Shown here piece by piece: positions 23,658 to 32,534 of a stretch of DNA of 32,542 nucleotides. The stretch is from Terriglobia bacterium (GTDB lineage: Bacteria; Acidobacteriota; Terriglobia; UBA7540), in NCBI GenBank assembly GCA_030038235.1, contig JASHPE010000094.1, positions 1-32,542 of the forward strand, in the 5' to 3' direction. The notes under the pieces were generated by a model that worked only from the letters and a program-made list of their open reading frames with translations, was not told where the DNA came from and did no database searches. Within the stretch, counting starts at the first letter, position 1. Each line of letters begins with the position of its first letter. The position numbers and the translations under genes are program-made.

Positions 23658-24263
23658 AAGTGAGCCTCCGCGAGGGGACCGGAGCGCGCCCCTGATTCCA
23701 TTGCAGTTTGAGCGACGGTTCTCGGACCGATTCGATTAGAATCGGGCCGGGAGAATCTCAAGCAAAAGAGAACCCGTCGTCGAGAAAACGTATCACATCG
23801 CGGAGAGAAGGGGTAGTCGAAGCCTGGACGCCAAGTATCTGTTATTGGCCGACGGCCCGAGGGTGCTGCGATACGCGACGGAGGCGTGTCCAGCGCCGAA
23901 AATCTCATTACCTCTTACTTTTCAAGACCGCCGGTTTAGACCGCTCACCCATCCCTTCCGTAACAGCTACTTTCGCAGAGTGCCACCACAGTTCTCTGTC
24001 CCGAGAACACTGCGCCCGAGACCCGGCGATGTCCTGATGCCTGCGGCATTGCGTCAGCCTGCGGATTCAGGGTATTAGTAGTGGTTGGGTTTCAGCCCGC
24101 ATGAAGCCCGACGCAGAGAGCGGCCGGATAACCCACGCCCGCCAGCTTGCCATCACAGCAAAGGACCCAATCAAGCAGAGTCTTTGGCAGCGCTGGAGCT
24201 TGTGGGATCGAGCGGCGCTCTTAGCGTCTGAATGTTGCGGACACCGATCTTCAGGGAGTGATG
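23658..24263. other. Intergenic region between xylR and the DUF4382 gene
   Basis: About 600 bp between divergent genes. It contains a perfect inverted repeat with 7-bp arms (CCGATTC at 23727-23733, GAATCGG at 23739-23745), about 70 bp upstream of xylR and plausibly an operator. No coding sequence is convincing in the rest. Confidence 0.45.
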
Positions 24264-25901
24264 ATGGCGCGACGCGTGTTGGCGATTTTGATCCTGCTGG
24301 TGGTTGGCTCGTTTGCCTTACACTGCGGCTCGTCCACGACGTCGACCACGCCCACGCAGACTGGCACCGTTTTCACCCTCATCGGTGATTCGCCCATGTG
24401 CGACGTGCTCGGGGCCAGACTCAACATCACTGAATTGATTCTCTATTTCAGCAACAGCGCCGCCGGCTCCGGACTTCTGAACTCGACCAACACGTTGATT
24501 CCCATCGATCTGGCCGAATTGCTCGGCAGTTCCACCGTGCTGAATGACACCACCACCAAGGTCGGCAGCTACGGCCGGATCAGCCTGGGCGTGGACGTCG
24601 CCAGCATGTACGTCTACAACCCTTCGGCGAATCCGCCCTTCACCACCCTGACGGAGAACCTCACCGTGCCATCTCCGCTGATCTATAACATCAGTCCGCC
24701 GCTTACGATTCCGGCAAGCGGTGTCGCGGTGGTGTCGCTCGATTTCGATCTTGGTCAGTCGGTGCTCGTAAACTCCCAGGGCCAGATTACAGGCGCCCTT
24801 AACCCGATGGCGACGGCCGTCGCTCCACCCATCCCCACCGCGAGCACAGTCAACGGCTTTGGAGAGATCGATGGCGCGCATGGTTTCATCGAGTCCGTAA
24901 CGTCGTCGGCCTTCATATCCGGAGGAATCACCTATAACGGCGGCATTACGCTGCAACTGCTGCCCTCCGACGTGAGCGGCGCCGGCGGCCCAGCAGTGAC
25001 GGCGCAATTTACACCGCATTCCGTTCTTTGCGGCCCCACGACTTTCTCGAATCAGGCCTGCTGCCAGTCCGGCGTTTCGGTGGGAGCCAATCCCGCTTGC
25101 AGCGTTCCACAGGCGCCGCTCAACTCCGTCTTGACCGGGAGCTATGCGGCCGTCGATGGCTTTGTGGACAGCAACGGGTATTTCCAGGCCAACAACGTGT
25201 TCTTGGGACCTCAGGAAATCGTCGCTGACCAGCAAGTGGCATTCATCGGCCCCGTGCTTTCGGTGACCACGGATACCGCCGGCAACGTGACAGGCTTCAA
25301 CATGTTTCTGCGCTCGACCGAGCCCGCAGTCACCGAGGTGCCTCTTGATGCGCTCACCACGGTCACGCTGTCGTCAAACACGCTTTACAACACCGTGCCG
25401 CCGCCCATCTACACCACCACGTCGCCCACCACAGCCCAAGGGACGAACTTCGCGGCTCTGCCTTTCGGGCCCGAACAGATCGCGATTGGCCAGGATGTGG
25501 TGGTGCACGGCGTTTACACCATTCCTCCCGCCGCCACCCCGCCGGCTACTGCCGCCCCGGTGAGCATGGTTGCCAATGAGATCGACGACAACCTGCAGAC
25601 GCACCAAGGCAACTTCCTCTCTCTGCTTGCCGCCCAGCCGGACAACCTGACGGGCGCCTTCGCTTTTGAGCCCTGCGCCACGCTGGATCAGCAGAATGCT
25701 GCCGCGCTGCCCATCTACGTTTTCACCAGTCCCCAGACCGTCTTCGTCAACACGGCAGGTCTTAGCTCGCTTCAACCGCAGCCCGGCCTTCAGGTGAGAG
25801 GACTGCTCTTCTATGAACCCCAAAGCGTAACCATCAACGGCGTGACCGTGCCGCCGGGCAAGATGGTGATGCTGGCCAAGAAGGTCACTCAAAGCTTGTA
25901 A
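24264..25901 (+). CDS. DUF4382-like exported protein, possible lipoprotein
   Basis: 545 aa. AGGGAG (24253-24258) favours the ATG at 24264 over the overlapping GTG 24258 and ATG 24261. A hydrophobic signal ends FALHCGSST; the Cys suggests a lipoprotein, but the His before it is not a canonical lipobox residue. Residues about 33-180 resemble DUF4382 (GTVFTLIGDSPMCDVLGARL, NITELILYF, VVSLDFDLGQSVLVN). The rest is beta-rich, with repeated segments of the kind GFGEIDGAHGFIESVT and FIGPVLSVTTDTAGNVTGFN that look like DUF5666-type modules. These proteins occur in many Acidobacteriota and have no assigned function. It runs convergent with the DinB gene 35 bp downstream, with no terminator seen. Confidence 0.78.
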   Translation: MARRVLAILILLVVGSFALHCGSSTTSTTPTQTGTVFTLIGDSPMCDVLGARLNITELILYFSNSAAGSGLLNSTNTLIPIDLAELLGSSTVLNDTTTKVGSYGRISLGVDVASMYVYNPSANPPFTTLTENLTVPSPLIYNISPPLTIPASGVAVVSLDFDLGQSVLVNSQGQITGALNPMATAVAPPIPTASTVNGFGEIDGAHGFIESVTSSAFISGGITYNGGITLQLLPSDVSGAGGPAVTAQFTPHSVLCGPTTFSNQACCQSGVSVGANPACSVPQAPLNSVLTGSYAAVDGFVDSNGYFQANNVFLGPQEIVADQQVAFIGPVLSVTTDTAGNVTGFNMFLRSTEPAVTEVPLDALTTVTLSSNTLYNTVPPPIYTTTSPTTAQGTNFAALPFGPEQIAIGQDVVVHGVYTIPPAATPPATAAPVSMVANEIDDNLQTHQGNFLSLLAAQPDNLTGAFAFEPCATLDQQNAAALPIYVFTSPQTVFVNTAGLSSLQPQPGLQVRGLLFYEPQSVTINGVTVPPGKMVMLAKKVTQSL

Positions 25902-25935
25902 GAGATCCACGAATTGAGACGACGCTGTTCGGTCC

Positions 25936-26502
25936 TCAAAGCACCGGCAATTGCCCGCCCCGATTCCTGCTCCTGCCGGACCTCCGAGACCGCGACAGAC
26001 GCATATCACTCGGAAGATGCGTGAAGCGCAGATCCCTGGACTGCAGCTGCTTGGTAATGAAGATAATCTGCCCGCTGTGAAAGGCGAAGTGCTCCACGAC
26101 GTGCAGCACGGCGTTGAGGCCGGTAACCGGCAGGTTCTGGATGGTGTAGCACGCGGCCAAGTCCGCCGGGCTAAGGCGCCGGAAAACCTTGCAGGCGTCC
26201 AACACAGCCGAACGCAGCGCCCGCACCAGCCTGGCACGGGAAACCGGCCCGCGTTCGGCGAATTCCAGGTCACGCTGGCGAGCATCCGCCGCGCCGCCCA
26301 AGCCCGCCACGATCCATTGACGGACATTGCCTGCGAGGTGCAGCACGAGATTCCCGGCGCTATTCGACGATTCGTTGGGACGCCACCAGATCTGCTCCCT
26401 CGGCAGCATCTCAAGGCAGCGCTCGATCCGCGGCAAGTGATGACGGCGCAGCGAGTGCTCCGCCAGCTTCAGAAATTCGGCATCAACCGCGGTTTGTCGC
26501 AT
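25936..26502 (-). CDS. DinB-family putative metalloenzyme
   Basis: 188 aa. It fits the DinB/DUF1572 four-helix fold: an N-terminal helix LAEHSLRRHHLPRIERCLEM, then NLVLHLAGNVRQWI, then a third helix HVVEHFAFHSGQIIFITKQL. The histidines in these helices match the usual three-His metal site. Members include thiol-dependent transferases (bacillithiol or mycothiol class) and many proteins of unknown role, so the substrate cannot be given. The C-terminus is basic and Arg/Ser-rich. It follows the beta-propeller-like gene by 28 bp on the same strand, so the two are probably cotranscribed. Confidence 0.85.
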   Translation of the reverse strand: MRQTAVDAEFLKLAEHSLRRHHLPRIERCLEMLPREQIWWRPNESSNSAGNLVLHLAGNVRQWIVAGLGGAADARQRDLEFAERGPVSRARLVRALRSAVLDACKVFRRLSPADLAACYTIQNLPVTGLNAVLHVVEHFAFHSGQIIFITKQLQSRDLRFTHLPSDMRLSRSRRSGRSRNRGGQLPVL

Positions 26503-26530
26503 GCGTCGTCTCCGATAAGCGATCAGACCG

Positions 26531-27520
26531 CTATGTTACCGGCGGTATCTGAAAGATGCTGAACACCACATTCAGCCCGTGCTCCTCGAGGTCAATCTCT
26601 TGGAGGCATTTGCGGCTCTCGAGATCGTAAAGCGCGATGTGCGTCGGCAGATCCGGGTTGCGAAAGCGGTGCTTCACCCAGAGCAGGTTCTCACGGAACT
26701 TGGTTTTACGTACCCGCGTGAACCCTACCCAAATCAGGTGATCGCTGACCAGGCACAGTCCCCGGCACCAGCCGAGCACTGTCCCCGGCGTGCTATCCAC
26801 GCCGGTCAGGTCCACAGCCCTCTTCACTTGCAGGCTACCGCGGTCCACTTCGATCACCTGACCATGGACGGACGTGAACCAGATCGAATTACCCACGACC
26901 TCGCCGTCGTGGATCGTCTCGGCACCCACGCTGAAGCGCCGCTCCGGGCAGGTGAGGCACAACGCGTCTTTCTGCCAGGCGCGCGTCACCCAGATTTCAC
27001 CGTCCAACTGGAAAACGAAATTAGGATGCGACTTGTGCGGTTTGGTCGTCAGCACTTTACGGTAATCGACATTCTTCGAGAAGCGCTCCCACGGATCCCC
27101 GCCGAGCACGTTCCACTGGCGCAACGGCTCGCCCGCACGGCTGCATTCCACGACCATATCGAGCCCGGTGCTTGTGACCAGCAGGGAGCCCGTCGCGCTC
27201 GGACACACGTGATGAAGATCGTTGAAACATGGCAGTGAGACGTAGCCCGCGCGCGCGAATTCGGGCGTCTGGAAGATCAGAACCTCGGTTGAGGTGCAGA
27301 TGTACAGAGTGCGGCCGTCAAGCGTGCCTTGCTTGAAAAGAACGGAATAGTCTTCGTCCGCGCGCGCCTCGGGCGGCGTCTCGTAGTCGACCATTAATTG
27401 GGAGCGCAGCGATTCCGTGTCGAGCCGCAGGATCCGCGCACGATCGTACAGGCTCCACTCCGGAGCTACTTCCCCGGCAAGCTGGCGCCGCTGCCGTCCG
27501 CCGCTAATATAGAGTTCCAC
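26531..27520 (-). CDS. Beta-propeller-like protein of unknown function
   Basis: 329 aa from GTG 27520, preceded by AGGAG with 7-nt spacing. There is no signal peptide, so it is likely cytoplasmic. The sequence shows repeated four-strand blade patterns: TLYICTSTEVLIFQTPEF, SLLVTSTGLDMVVECSRAG, EIWVTRAWQKDALCLTC, SIWFTSVHGQVIEVDRGSL and HLIWVGFTRVRKTKF. Conserved-looking polar residues come at blade entries (FNDLHHV, KSHPNFV, IHDGEVV), which could form a central metal or substrate site. I do not recognise a named family. SMP30-like, NHL-like or arylsulfotransferase-like propellers are possible relatives by pattern only. It is probably cotranscribed with the DinB-family gene downstream. Confidence 0.65.
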   Translation of the reverse strand: MELYISGGRQRRQLAGEVAPEWSLYDRARILRLDTESLRSQLMVDYETPPEARADEDYSVLFKQGTLDGRTLYICTSTEVLIFQTPEFARAGYVSLPCFNDLHHVCPSATGSLLVTSTGLDMVVECSRAGEPLRQWNVLGGDPWERFSKNVDYRKVLTTKPHKSHPNFVFQLDGEIWVTRAWQKDALCLTCPERRFSVGAETIHDGEVVGNSIWFTSVHGQVIEVDRGSLQVKRAVDLTGVDSTPGTVLGWCRGLCLVSDHLIWVGFTRVRKTKFRENLLWVKHRFRNPDLPTHIALYDLESRKCLQEIDLEEHGLNVVFSIFQIPPVT

Positions 27521-27532
27521 GCTCGTTCTCCT

Positions 27533-27554
27533 GCACAGCCAGGAGTGGCTGTGC
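27533..27554. repeat. REP-like palindrome at the propeller gene leader
   Basis: A 9-bp perfect inverted repeat (arm GCACAGCCA) surrounds a 4-nt loop GGAG. On the minus strand the stem ends directly before the AGGAG ribosome-binding site of the gene starting at 27520, so it could affect translation. The motif also looks like a mobile intergenic palindrome of the REP type. Confidence 0.5.
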
Positions 27555-27610
27555 TACGGCGCAAAGCGAAAGGCCCAACCCGAGCAGATGATAGAGCATA
27601 CTTCATCACG

Positions 27611-27639
27611 TCTGATTCCGGCGGCTCCTGGTGTATACT
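27611..27639 (+). promoter_or_regulatory. Candidate promoter of the multicopper oxidase gene
   Basis: TATACT (27634-27639), preceded by TGGTG, sits 17 bp after a weak -35 TCTGAT (27611-27616). It lies about 78 bp upstream of the ATG at 27717, in the short region between divergent genes. Confidence 0.4.
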
Positions 27640-27716
27640 AGGGGAGTTTTCCCGGAGCACTTAAAGGAACCGGCCAGTTTGAGCCAACTACTGGCTTGTA
27701 ACGGAAGGAAAGAACG

Positions 27717-29396
27717 ATGCGCGCTTTCATCAGAATTACCATAGTCGGAGTCATACTCGGACTGGGTGCGTCGAATCTCGCCGCCCAATTGCCGAACTGC
27801 CCCGTCCGGCAAGCCCCGGGCACTCTGGTACAGAACCCCCCGAGTCTGAGCAGTCAGAACGGCGTGCTCAAGGTGGATCTGGCCATGCGCAACGGCGTGG
27901 ACCAGTACGGATTCATGCACTACTGCTACGATTACCCGCCCAACGCCAGCTCGGGTCACTTTATCGAAGGGCCCACGCTCCGCGTCTGGCCCGGCGACGA
28001 GCTTATACTCAATCTGGCTGACCGGACGACGGCCAACCCAAATAACAAGAATGCCATGTCGGGAATGAACGCCGGACCGGGCATACCTGGGACCGATTGC
28101 ACGGGCGGACCCATCACCGATACGGATACCAACCTGCATTTCCACGGCTTCAGTGTGCCGCCGGTCTGCCATCAGGACGATGTGCTGAACACCGTGCTCC
28201 ACACCGGCGATCCCCCGTTCGAATATAAGATCAAGATCCCCGATAACCAGCCGCCGGGCCTCTACTGGTATCACCCGCACGCCCACGGACAGACGACTAC
28301 CCAGGTGGAGGGCGGCGCTTCCGGGGCGATTATCGTGGAAGGAATCGAGACGGAGCGGCCGGAGGTCAGCGGCTTGCAGGAGCGCATCCTGATCCTGCGC
28401 CAGCAGTTCTACAATCAGAACTCCTGGGTTCCGGGACCGTTTCAGTTCACGCTGAACTTTCAGACGTCTTCGGCCGGCCTTTTTCCTCTCCCCTTGATCG
28501 GGATGGAACCGGGCCAGAAGGAGTTCTGGCGGGTCCTGAATTCCTGCACGCAGTGCTTTGTCAACTTGCAGGTGCAGTATGAAAGCGTGGCCCAAACTCT
28601 TGAGCTGATCGCGCTCGACGGCGTTGTCCTTCCCAAGCCGGAGTTTGTCACTACCCTCCTGATGGCCCCTGCCGGGCGCGCCGAGTTCATTGTGACCGGA
28701 CCGCAGGCGGGACAAATTGGACAGTTCGTGACCACCGGAGTCTCGACGGGCTACCTCGGGAATCCGAATCCGCCCGAACCTATCGCCAACATCATCACGG
28801 AGGACGCGCCAGTCGGCACCGAGGCCCCGCTCGCTTCCCGCGCGCTGCCCGCTGTTCCCCAGCGTTACGCGGGCCTCGAAAACGCGGTGCCGACGGCGAA
28901 ACGGTTGCTTTACTTTTCGGAGATCCCTGACACTCCGAACACGGTCAAGTATTTCGTCACCGTCCAAGGACAAAAGCCGCAGAGTTTCTATGCCGAAGAG
29001 CCGCCGGCGATCGTTACACACGTCGGGGCTGTGGAAGACTGGACCATTCAGAATCGGGCGCAGGAAATGCACGCCTTTCACATTCACCAGCTTCACTTCA
29101 TGGTGCTGGCGGTCGATGGGCAGCCGGTAGCTGAACCGACGCTGCAAGACACCATCCCTCTGCCTCCATGGTCGGGCAGCGGGCCATTTCCAAGCGTTAC
29201 CTTGCGCATGGACTTTCGCGATCCCGAGATTGCCGGCATGTTCGTCTATCACTGCCATGTTCTGGACCACGAGGACGCCGGGATGATGGCGAAGATTCTG
29301 GTCCTGCCGGCCGGCGACGAAAGCCAGGCGTCGCCTCCGGCGAAGCCTACTGCGGCGCAGCCCAGCAGATCAGGCCAGGCAGGAAAGGCACGGTGA
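27717..29396 (+). CDS. Exported laccase-like multicopper oxidase
   Basis: 559 aa. The signal peptide is residues 1-23 and AAGGAAAG precedes the ATG. All four copper-binding motifs are present: HFHG (141-144), WYHPHAHG (with His186, His188 and His190), HAFHIHQLH (with His452, His455 and His457) and HCHVLDHEDAGM (His512, Cys513, His514, His518 and Met523 as probable type-1 axial ligand). This gives a complete type-1 site and trinuclear cluster, so the protein should oxidise a substrate while reducing O2 to water in the periplasm or outside the cell. Phenols, metals or Cu(I) are possible substrates; the sequence does not decide. The last 17 codons overlap the 3' end of the convergent glgP gene. 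Confidence 0.92.
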   Translation: MRAFIRITIVGVILGLGASNLAAQLPNCPVRQAPGTLVQNPPSLSSQNGVLKVDLAMRNGVDQYGFMHYCYDYPPNASSGHFIEGPTLRVWPGDELILNLADRTTANPNNKNAMSGMNAGPGIPGTDCTGGPITDTDTNLHFHGFSVPPVCHQDDVLNTVLHTGDPPFEYKIKIPDNQPPGLYWYHPHAHGQTTTQVEGGASGAIIVEGIETERPEVSGLQERILILRQQFYNQNSWVPGPFQFTLNFQTSSAGLFPLPLIGMEPGQKEFWRVLNSCTQCFVNLQVQYESVAQTLELIALDGVVLPKPEFVTTLLMAPAGRAEFIVTGPQAGQIGQFVTTGVSTGYLGNPNPPEPIANIITEDAPVGTEAPLASRALPAVPQRYAGLENAVPTAKRLLYFSEIPDTPNTVKYFVTVQGQKPQSFYAEEPPAIVTHVGAVEDWTIQNRAQEMHAFHIHQLHFMVLAVDGQPVAEPTLQDTIPLPPWSGSGPFPSVTLRMDFRDPEIAGMFVYHCHVLDHEDAGMMAKILVLPAGDESQASPPAKPTAAQPSRSGQAGKAR

Positions 29397-31971
29397 GGTC
29401 CGGGTGATCCGGCCGCACCCGGACGGTGAACCCGTACTTCCCGCTGCGGTCGCACGGTGCTGTAGCTTCAAACCGGAACTGACTATCGCCGTCCTGCCCG
29501 GCCGGCTGCATTCGAATCGCCGCGGATTCACTGAGGTCGCCCGAGGAATCGACGCGCCCGACGTAAAGCTCCACGCGAACGTCCTCGGGCGAGAGCGGCC
29601 CAAGCCTCACTCGCGCCCGGCCCTGAAGGCTGGCGCCCACCAGCAGCGATCCGTTGGATCGCTGTTCCACGCTTTCGACGCGCACCTCCGGCCACGCCTG
29701 ACGTACGCGCGCCATCCAGGCGGCAAGCGAACGCGCGCGCACCGCGCCCTCGGCTTCCAGAACCCCATAATGTTCGTTGGCTTTCAGATAAAACTGCTCG
29801 GTGTAGTCTTTCACCATGCGATGGGTGTTGACGAACGGACAGACCGTGGCGATGGACGCCTTCATGCGGTCGACCCAACTTCGCGGAATCCGGTCCTCGC
29901 CTCGATCGTAGAATGTGGGAATGACATCGCGCTCCAGCAGATCGTAGAGTGCCTCTGCTTCCACCTGATCCTGATTGTCGTCGTTGTCATAAGCCTCGCC
30001 CTTGCCGATCGCCCATCCGATGGACGATAGCGAGTCCGAGGCCCGTCGGAAACGCGTGCCGTCGAACGTCTTCTCCCGGCCGTGCCATACCTCGTCCCAC
30101 CAGCCGTCGAGCGTGCTCAGATTGAGCGCTCCGTTGGCCGCGGCTTTCATCCCGCTGGTGCCGCTCGCTTCGAGCGGCCGGCGGGGCGTGTTCAGCCAGA
30201 CGTCGACACCTTGCACCAGGGCGCGGGCCACGGCCATATCGTAGTCTTCAAGAAAAACGATGTAGCGGCCGAGCGACAGTTGGCGTGACAAACCGGCGAC
30301 CTGCCGGATCAGTTCCTTGCCGGCGTCGTCCCGTGGATGCGCCTTTCCGGAAAAAATCAACTGCGCCGGCCGCTGGCTGTCCGTCAGAATGCGCTCCAGG
30401 CGGGGAAGGTCGCGCAGAATCAGGGTGGCGCGCTTGTAGGTGGCGAAGCGGCGCGCAAAACCGATGGTGAGAGCGTCGGGTTTGAGAACCTCCTGGGCAG
30501 CCGCGATCTCCGAAGGCGGCGCGCCACGCCGTACCCGCTGGGCGCGGACCCGACTTCTGACCCAGGCCACCAGACGGTCCCGGCGCCGTTCGTGAGTACG
30601 CCACAATTCTTCGGCCGAGATCGAGTGGACCCGATTCCAGACCTGTTGATCCGCCTGTTCTTCGTGCCATCTCGGACCAAGGTAACGATCGTAGAGCTGG
30701 TTCATCTCCAGCGAAATCCAGCTTCGGAAATGCACGCCGTTGGTGATGTGGCGGATGGGGACTTCGTTGACAGGTACGGCGGGCCACAACACCTGCCACA
30801 TCTTCCGGCTCACCTCACCGTGCAGCTTGCTCACTCCGTTCGAATACGAGGCCAGGCGCAGGGCGAGAACGGTCATGCAGAACTCGCCCTCGCCCGCGGA
30901 ACCCTTGCGCCCGAGCGCCAGGAACTCCCGGCTCGACAAGCCAAGCCGTTGCGCAAAAGCCCCAAAGTAGCGGTCCATCTGCTCGGGCGAGAAATAATCG
31001 TGGCCGGCCTCCACCGGAGTGTGCGTCGTGAAGATAAGGCCTGCGGACGCAAGCTCCCGGGCTTCGCCGTAGCTTAGTTTTCGAGCCTCCATCAGTTGTC
31101 GAATGCGTTCCAAGGCGAGGAACGCGGAATGCCCCTCGTTCATGTGATAGACCGTCGGCTCGAGACCGAGGGCGCGCAGCGCGCGGTAGCCGCCGATGCC
31201 AAGCACAATCTCCTGGCGGATGCGCATTTCGCGGTCGCCGCCGTAGAGCTGGTCGGTGATGATTCGATCTTCGCTGTTCGCGTTGGCGGCAATGTTGGTA
31301 TCGAGCAGGTAGAGCGTTACCCGCCCCACCTGGGCTCCCCAAACCTGGGCGCGCACCTCGCGGCCCGGAAATTCGAGGCCGACGCTCAGGGGTCTTCCGG
31401 CCACGTCGAGGACCGGGCTGACCGGGAGATTGTTGAAGTCGTTGTCCTCGTATGATTCCTGCTGCCAGCCCGCCTGATTCGTGTACTGGCGGAAGTAGCC
31501 CTGCTGATAAAGGAGTCCCACGCCTACCAGCGGAACCCCGAGGTCGCTCGATGACTTCAGATGGTCGCCGGCAAGGATCCCGAGGCCGCCGGCGAAGATC
31601 GAGAGACATTCGGTGAGGCCGAACTCGGCTGAGAAGTACGCAGTCAGGAGCTTGTTCCCGCCGGTCTGCGGGCGGCTTCCAAACCAGGTGGCGTTGCTCT
31701 CAAGGTAAGAATCCAGGCCTGTCGTGACTCGCTGCAGATGGGCCAGAAAAGCGTCGTCGCGTGCGGCGGTTTCCAGTTTCTCCTGCTCGATTGCGCCCAG
31801 CATCAGGACCGGGTTGTGGCCCGTCGACTCCCAAAGGTCGCGGTCCAGGCGGCGGAAGAGCTCGATGGTTTCGTGGTCCCAGCTCCAACGGAGATTGTAG
31901 GCTGCGGCGCGAAGCCCTTCGATGGCCGAAGGCAGCGCCGGAATCACATCGAATATCCGAACAGGTTTCAC
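29347..31971 (-). CDS. glgP: Alpha-glucan (glycogen) phosphorylase
   Basis: 874 aa from GTG 31971, chosen because GGAGG lies 8 nt upstream; the frame stays open to a GTG at 32049 without such a site. Residues about 5-110 are the DUF3417 domain typical of this phosphorylase subgroup (VIPALPSAIEGLRAAAYNLR). Next is the phosphorylase core with AYFSAEFGLTECLSIFAGGL, VYHMNEGHSAFLALERIRQL, HITNGVHFRSW and the pyridoxal-phosphate lysine in EASGTSGMKAAANGALN. It releases glucose-1-phosphate from alpha-1,4-glucans in the cytoplasm, for glycogen or maltodextrin turnover. The C-terminal 130 residues are a beta-rich extension. Its stop codon lies inside the multicopper oxidase gene, giving a 50-bp tail-to-tail overlap. 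Confidence 0.94.
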   Translation of the reverse strand: MKPVRIFDVIPALPSAIEGLRAAAYNLRWSWDHETIELFRRLDRDLWESTGHNPVLMLGAIEQEKLETAARDDAFLAHLQRVTTGLDSYLESNATWFGSRPQTGGNKLLTAYFSAEFGLTECLSIFAGGLGILAGDHLKSSSDLGVPLVGVGLLYQQGYFRQYTNQAGWQQESYEDNDFNNLPVSPVLDVAGRPLSVGLEFPGREVRAQVWGAQVGRVTLYLLDTNIAANANSEDRIITDQLYGGDREMRIRQEIVLGIGGYRALRALGLEPTVYHMNEGHSAFLALERIRQLMEARKLSYGEARELASAGLIFTTHTPVEAGHDYFSPEQMDRYFGAFAQRLGLSSREFLALGRKGSAGEGEFCMTVLALRLASYSNGVSKLHGEVSRKMWQVLWPAVPVNEVPIRHITNGVHFRSWISLEMNQLYDRYLGPRWHEEQADQQVWNRVHSISAEELWRTHERRRDRLVAWVRSRVRAQRVRRGAPPSEIAAAQEVLKPDALTIGFARRFATYKRATLILRDLPRLERILTDSQRPAQLIFSGKAHPRDDAGKELIRQVAGLSRQLSLGRYIVFLEDYDMAVARALVQGVDVWLNTPRRPLEASGTSGMKAAANGALNLSTLDGWWDEVWHGREKTFDGTRFRRASDSLSSIGWAIGKGEAYDNDDNQDQVEAEALYDLLERDVIPTFYDRGEDRIPRSWVDRMKASIATVCPFVNTHRMVKDYTEQFYLKANEHYGVLEAEGAVRARSLAAWMARVRQAWPEVRVESVEQRSNGSLLVGASLQGRARVRLGPLSPEDVRVELYVGRVDSSGDLSESAAIRMQPAGQDGDSQFRFEATAPCDRSGKYGFTVRVRPDHPDLTVPFLPGLICWAAPQ

Positions 31972-32114
31972 GGCTGGAGCCTCCACAAGTTCAGGGGTTC
32001 GCTCGTACCTGGTTCTCGACCACTCTCCGCCCTCGCCGTAGACTCCCACGAAGGCCGATCACGTTGGCCCCTACAGGCTATCACGCTCGTGGTCGACGGA
32101 ACTACCACCGGCTC

Positions 32115-32534
32115 CTATCCTCCCAGCTCATTCGCTTCCTCGTCCCAGATCTCATCATCCTCCGGGGGTCCGCAAATCTCCTCTTCCAGCCTCGCCGCGG
32201 CCGCCAAACCGGGAATCAGCGGAGCCAACTGCGCCCAATCCTCAGGGTGCGCGGCGGCCCAGTCGCCCAGCCCGAACTCTTCGGGACAAGTTGCTGATTT
32301 CGCGCGAGATTCCAGCTCCGTTCCGACTACATCTTGCGTGCTTCCAGCGTCCTGAGGTAGCGCGGGCGTCTCGCCCGCCGTGGCGCCGCCCGCCCGATCG
32401 CCGAACTCTTCGGGACAAGTTGCTGATTTAACGTGACATTCCAGCTCCGTTCCGACTACATCTTTCGCCCTTTCGGCGCCCGGGCCGGAGGCGCCACGGG
32501 CGGCGAAGAGCCGCCGGACCGTTTTCGGAATCAA
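32115..32534 (-). CDS. Repeat-laden hypothetical ORF at the window edge
   Basis: About 139 codons from a TTG at 32534; the frame stays open to the window end, so the true start may lie outside. The N-terminal two thirds are translated intergenic repeats: two copies of DVVGTELE..KSATCPEEFG around TAGETPALPQDAG, a peptide I know as a spurious product of REP-like DNA. The last 55 residues are acidic (EEEICGPPEDDEIWDEEANE) and could be a real C-terminus. No domain is recognised. It would lie upstream of glgP on the same strand. Confidence 0.3.
   Translation of the reverse strand: MIPKTVRRLFAARGASGPGAERAKDVVGTELECHVKSATCPEEFGDRAGGATAGETPALPQDAGSTQDVVGTELESRAKSATCPEEFGLGDWAAAHPEDWAQLAPLIPGLAAAARLEEEICGPPEDDEIWDEEANELGG
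32272..32465. repeat. 65-bp direct repeats flanking a REP-like hairpin
   Basis: Copies at 32272-32336 and 32401-32465 are nearly identical, beginning CCGAACTCTTCGGGACAAG and ending in CCGACTACATCTT, at an offset of 129 bp. Between them a perfect 7-bp stem (GCGGGCG at 32362-32368, CGCCCGC at 32372-32378) with loop TCT forms a compact REP-like hairpin. Confidence 0.7.

Noticed and set aside
22149..23663. 504-codon plus-strand ORF opposite xylR
   Set aside because: It covers the whole XylR gene in antisense and has a composition typical of shadows (Arg/His/Pro-rich, no hydrophobic periodicity).
27606..29270. 554-codon minus-strand ORF opposite the multicopper oxidase
   Set aside because: The plus strand encodes all four copper motifs of a real oxidase; the antisense frame has no recognisable features.
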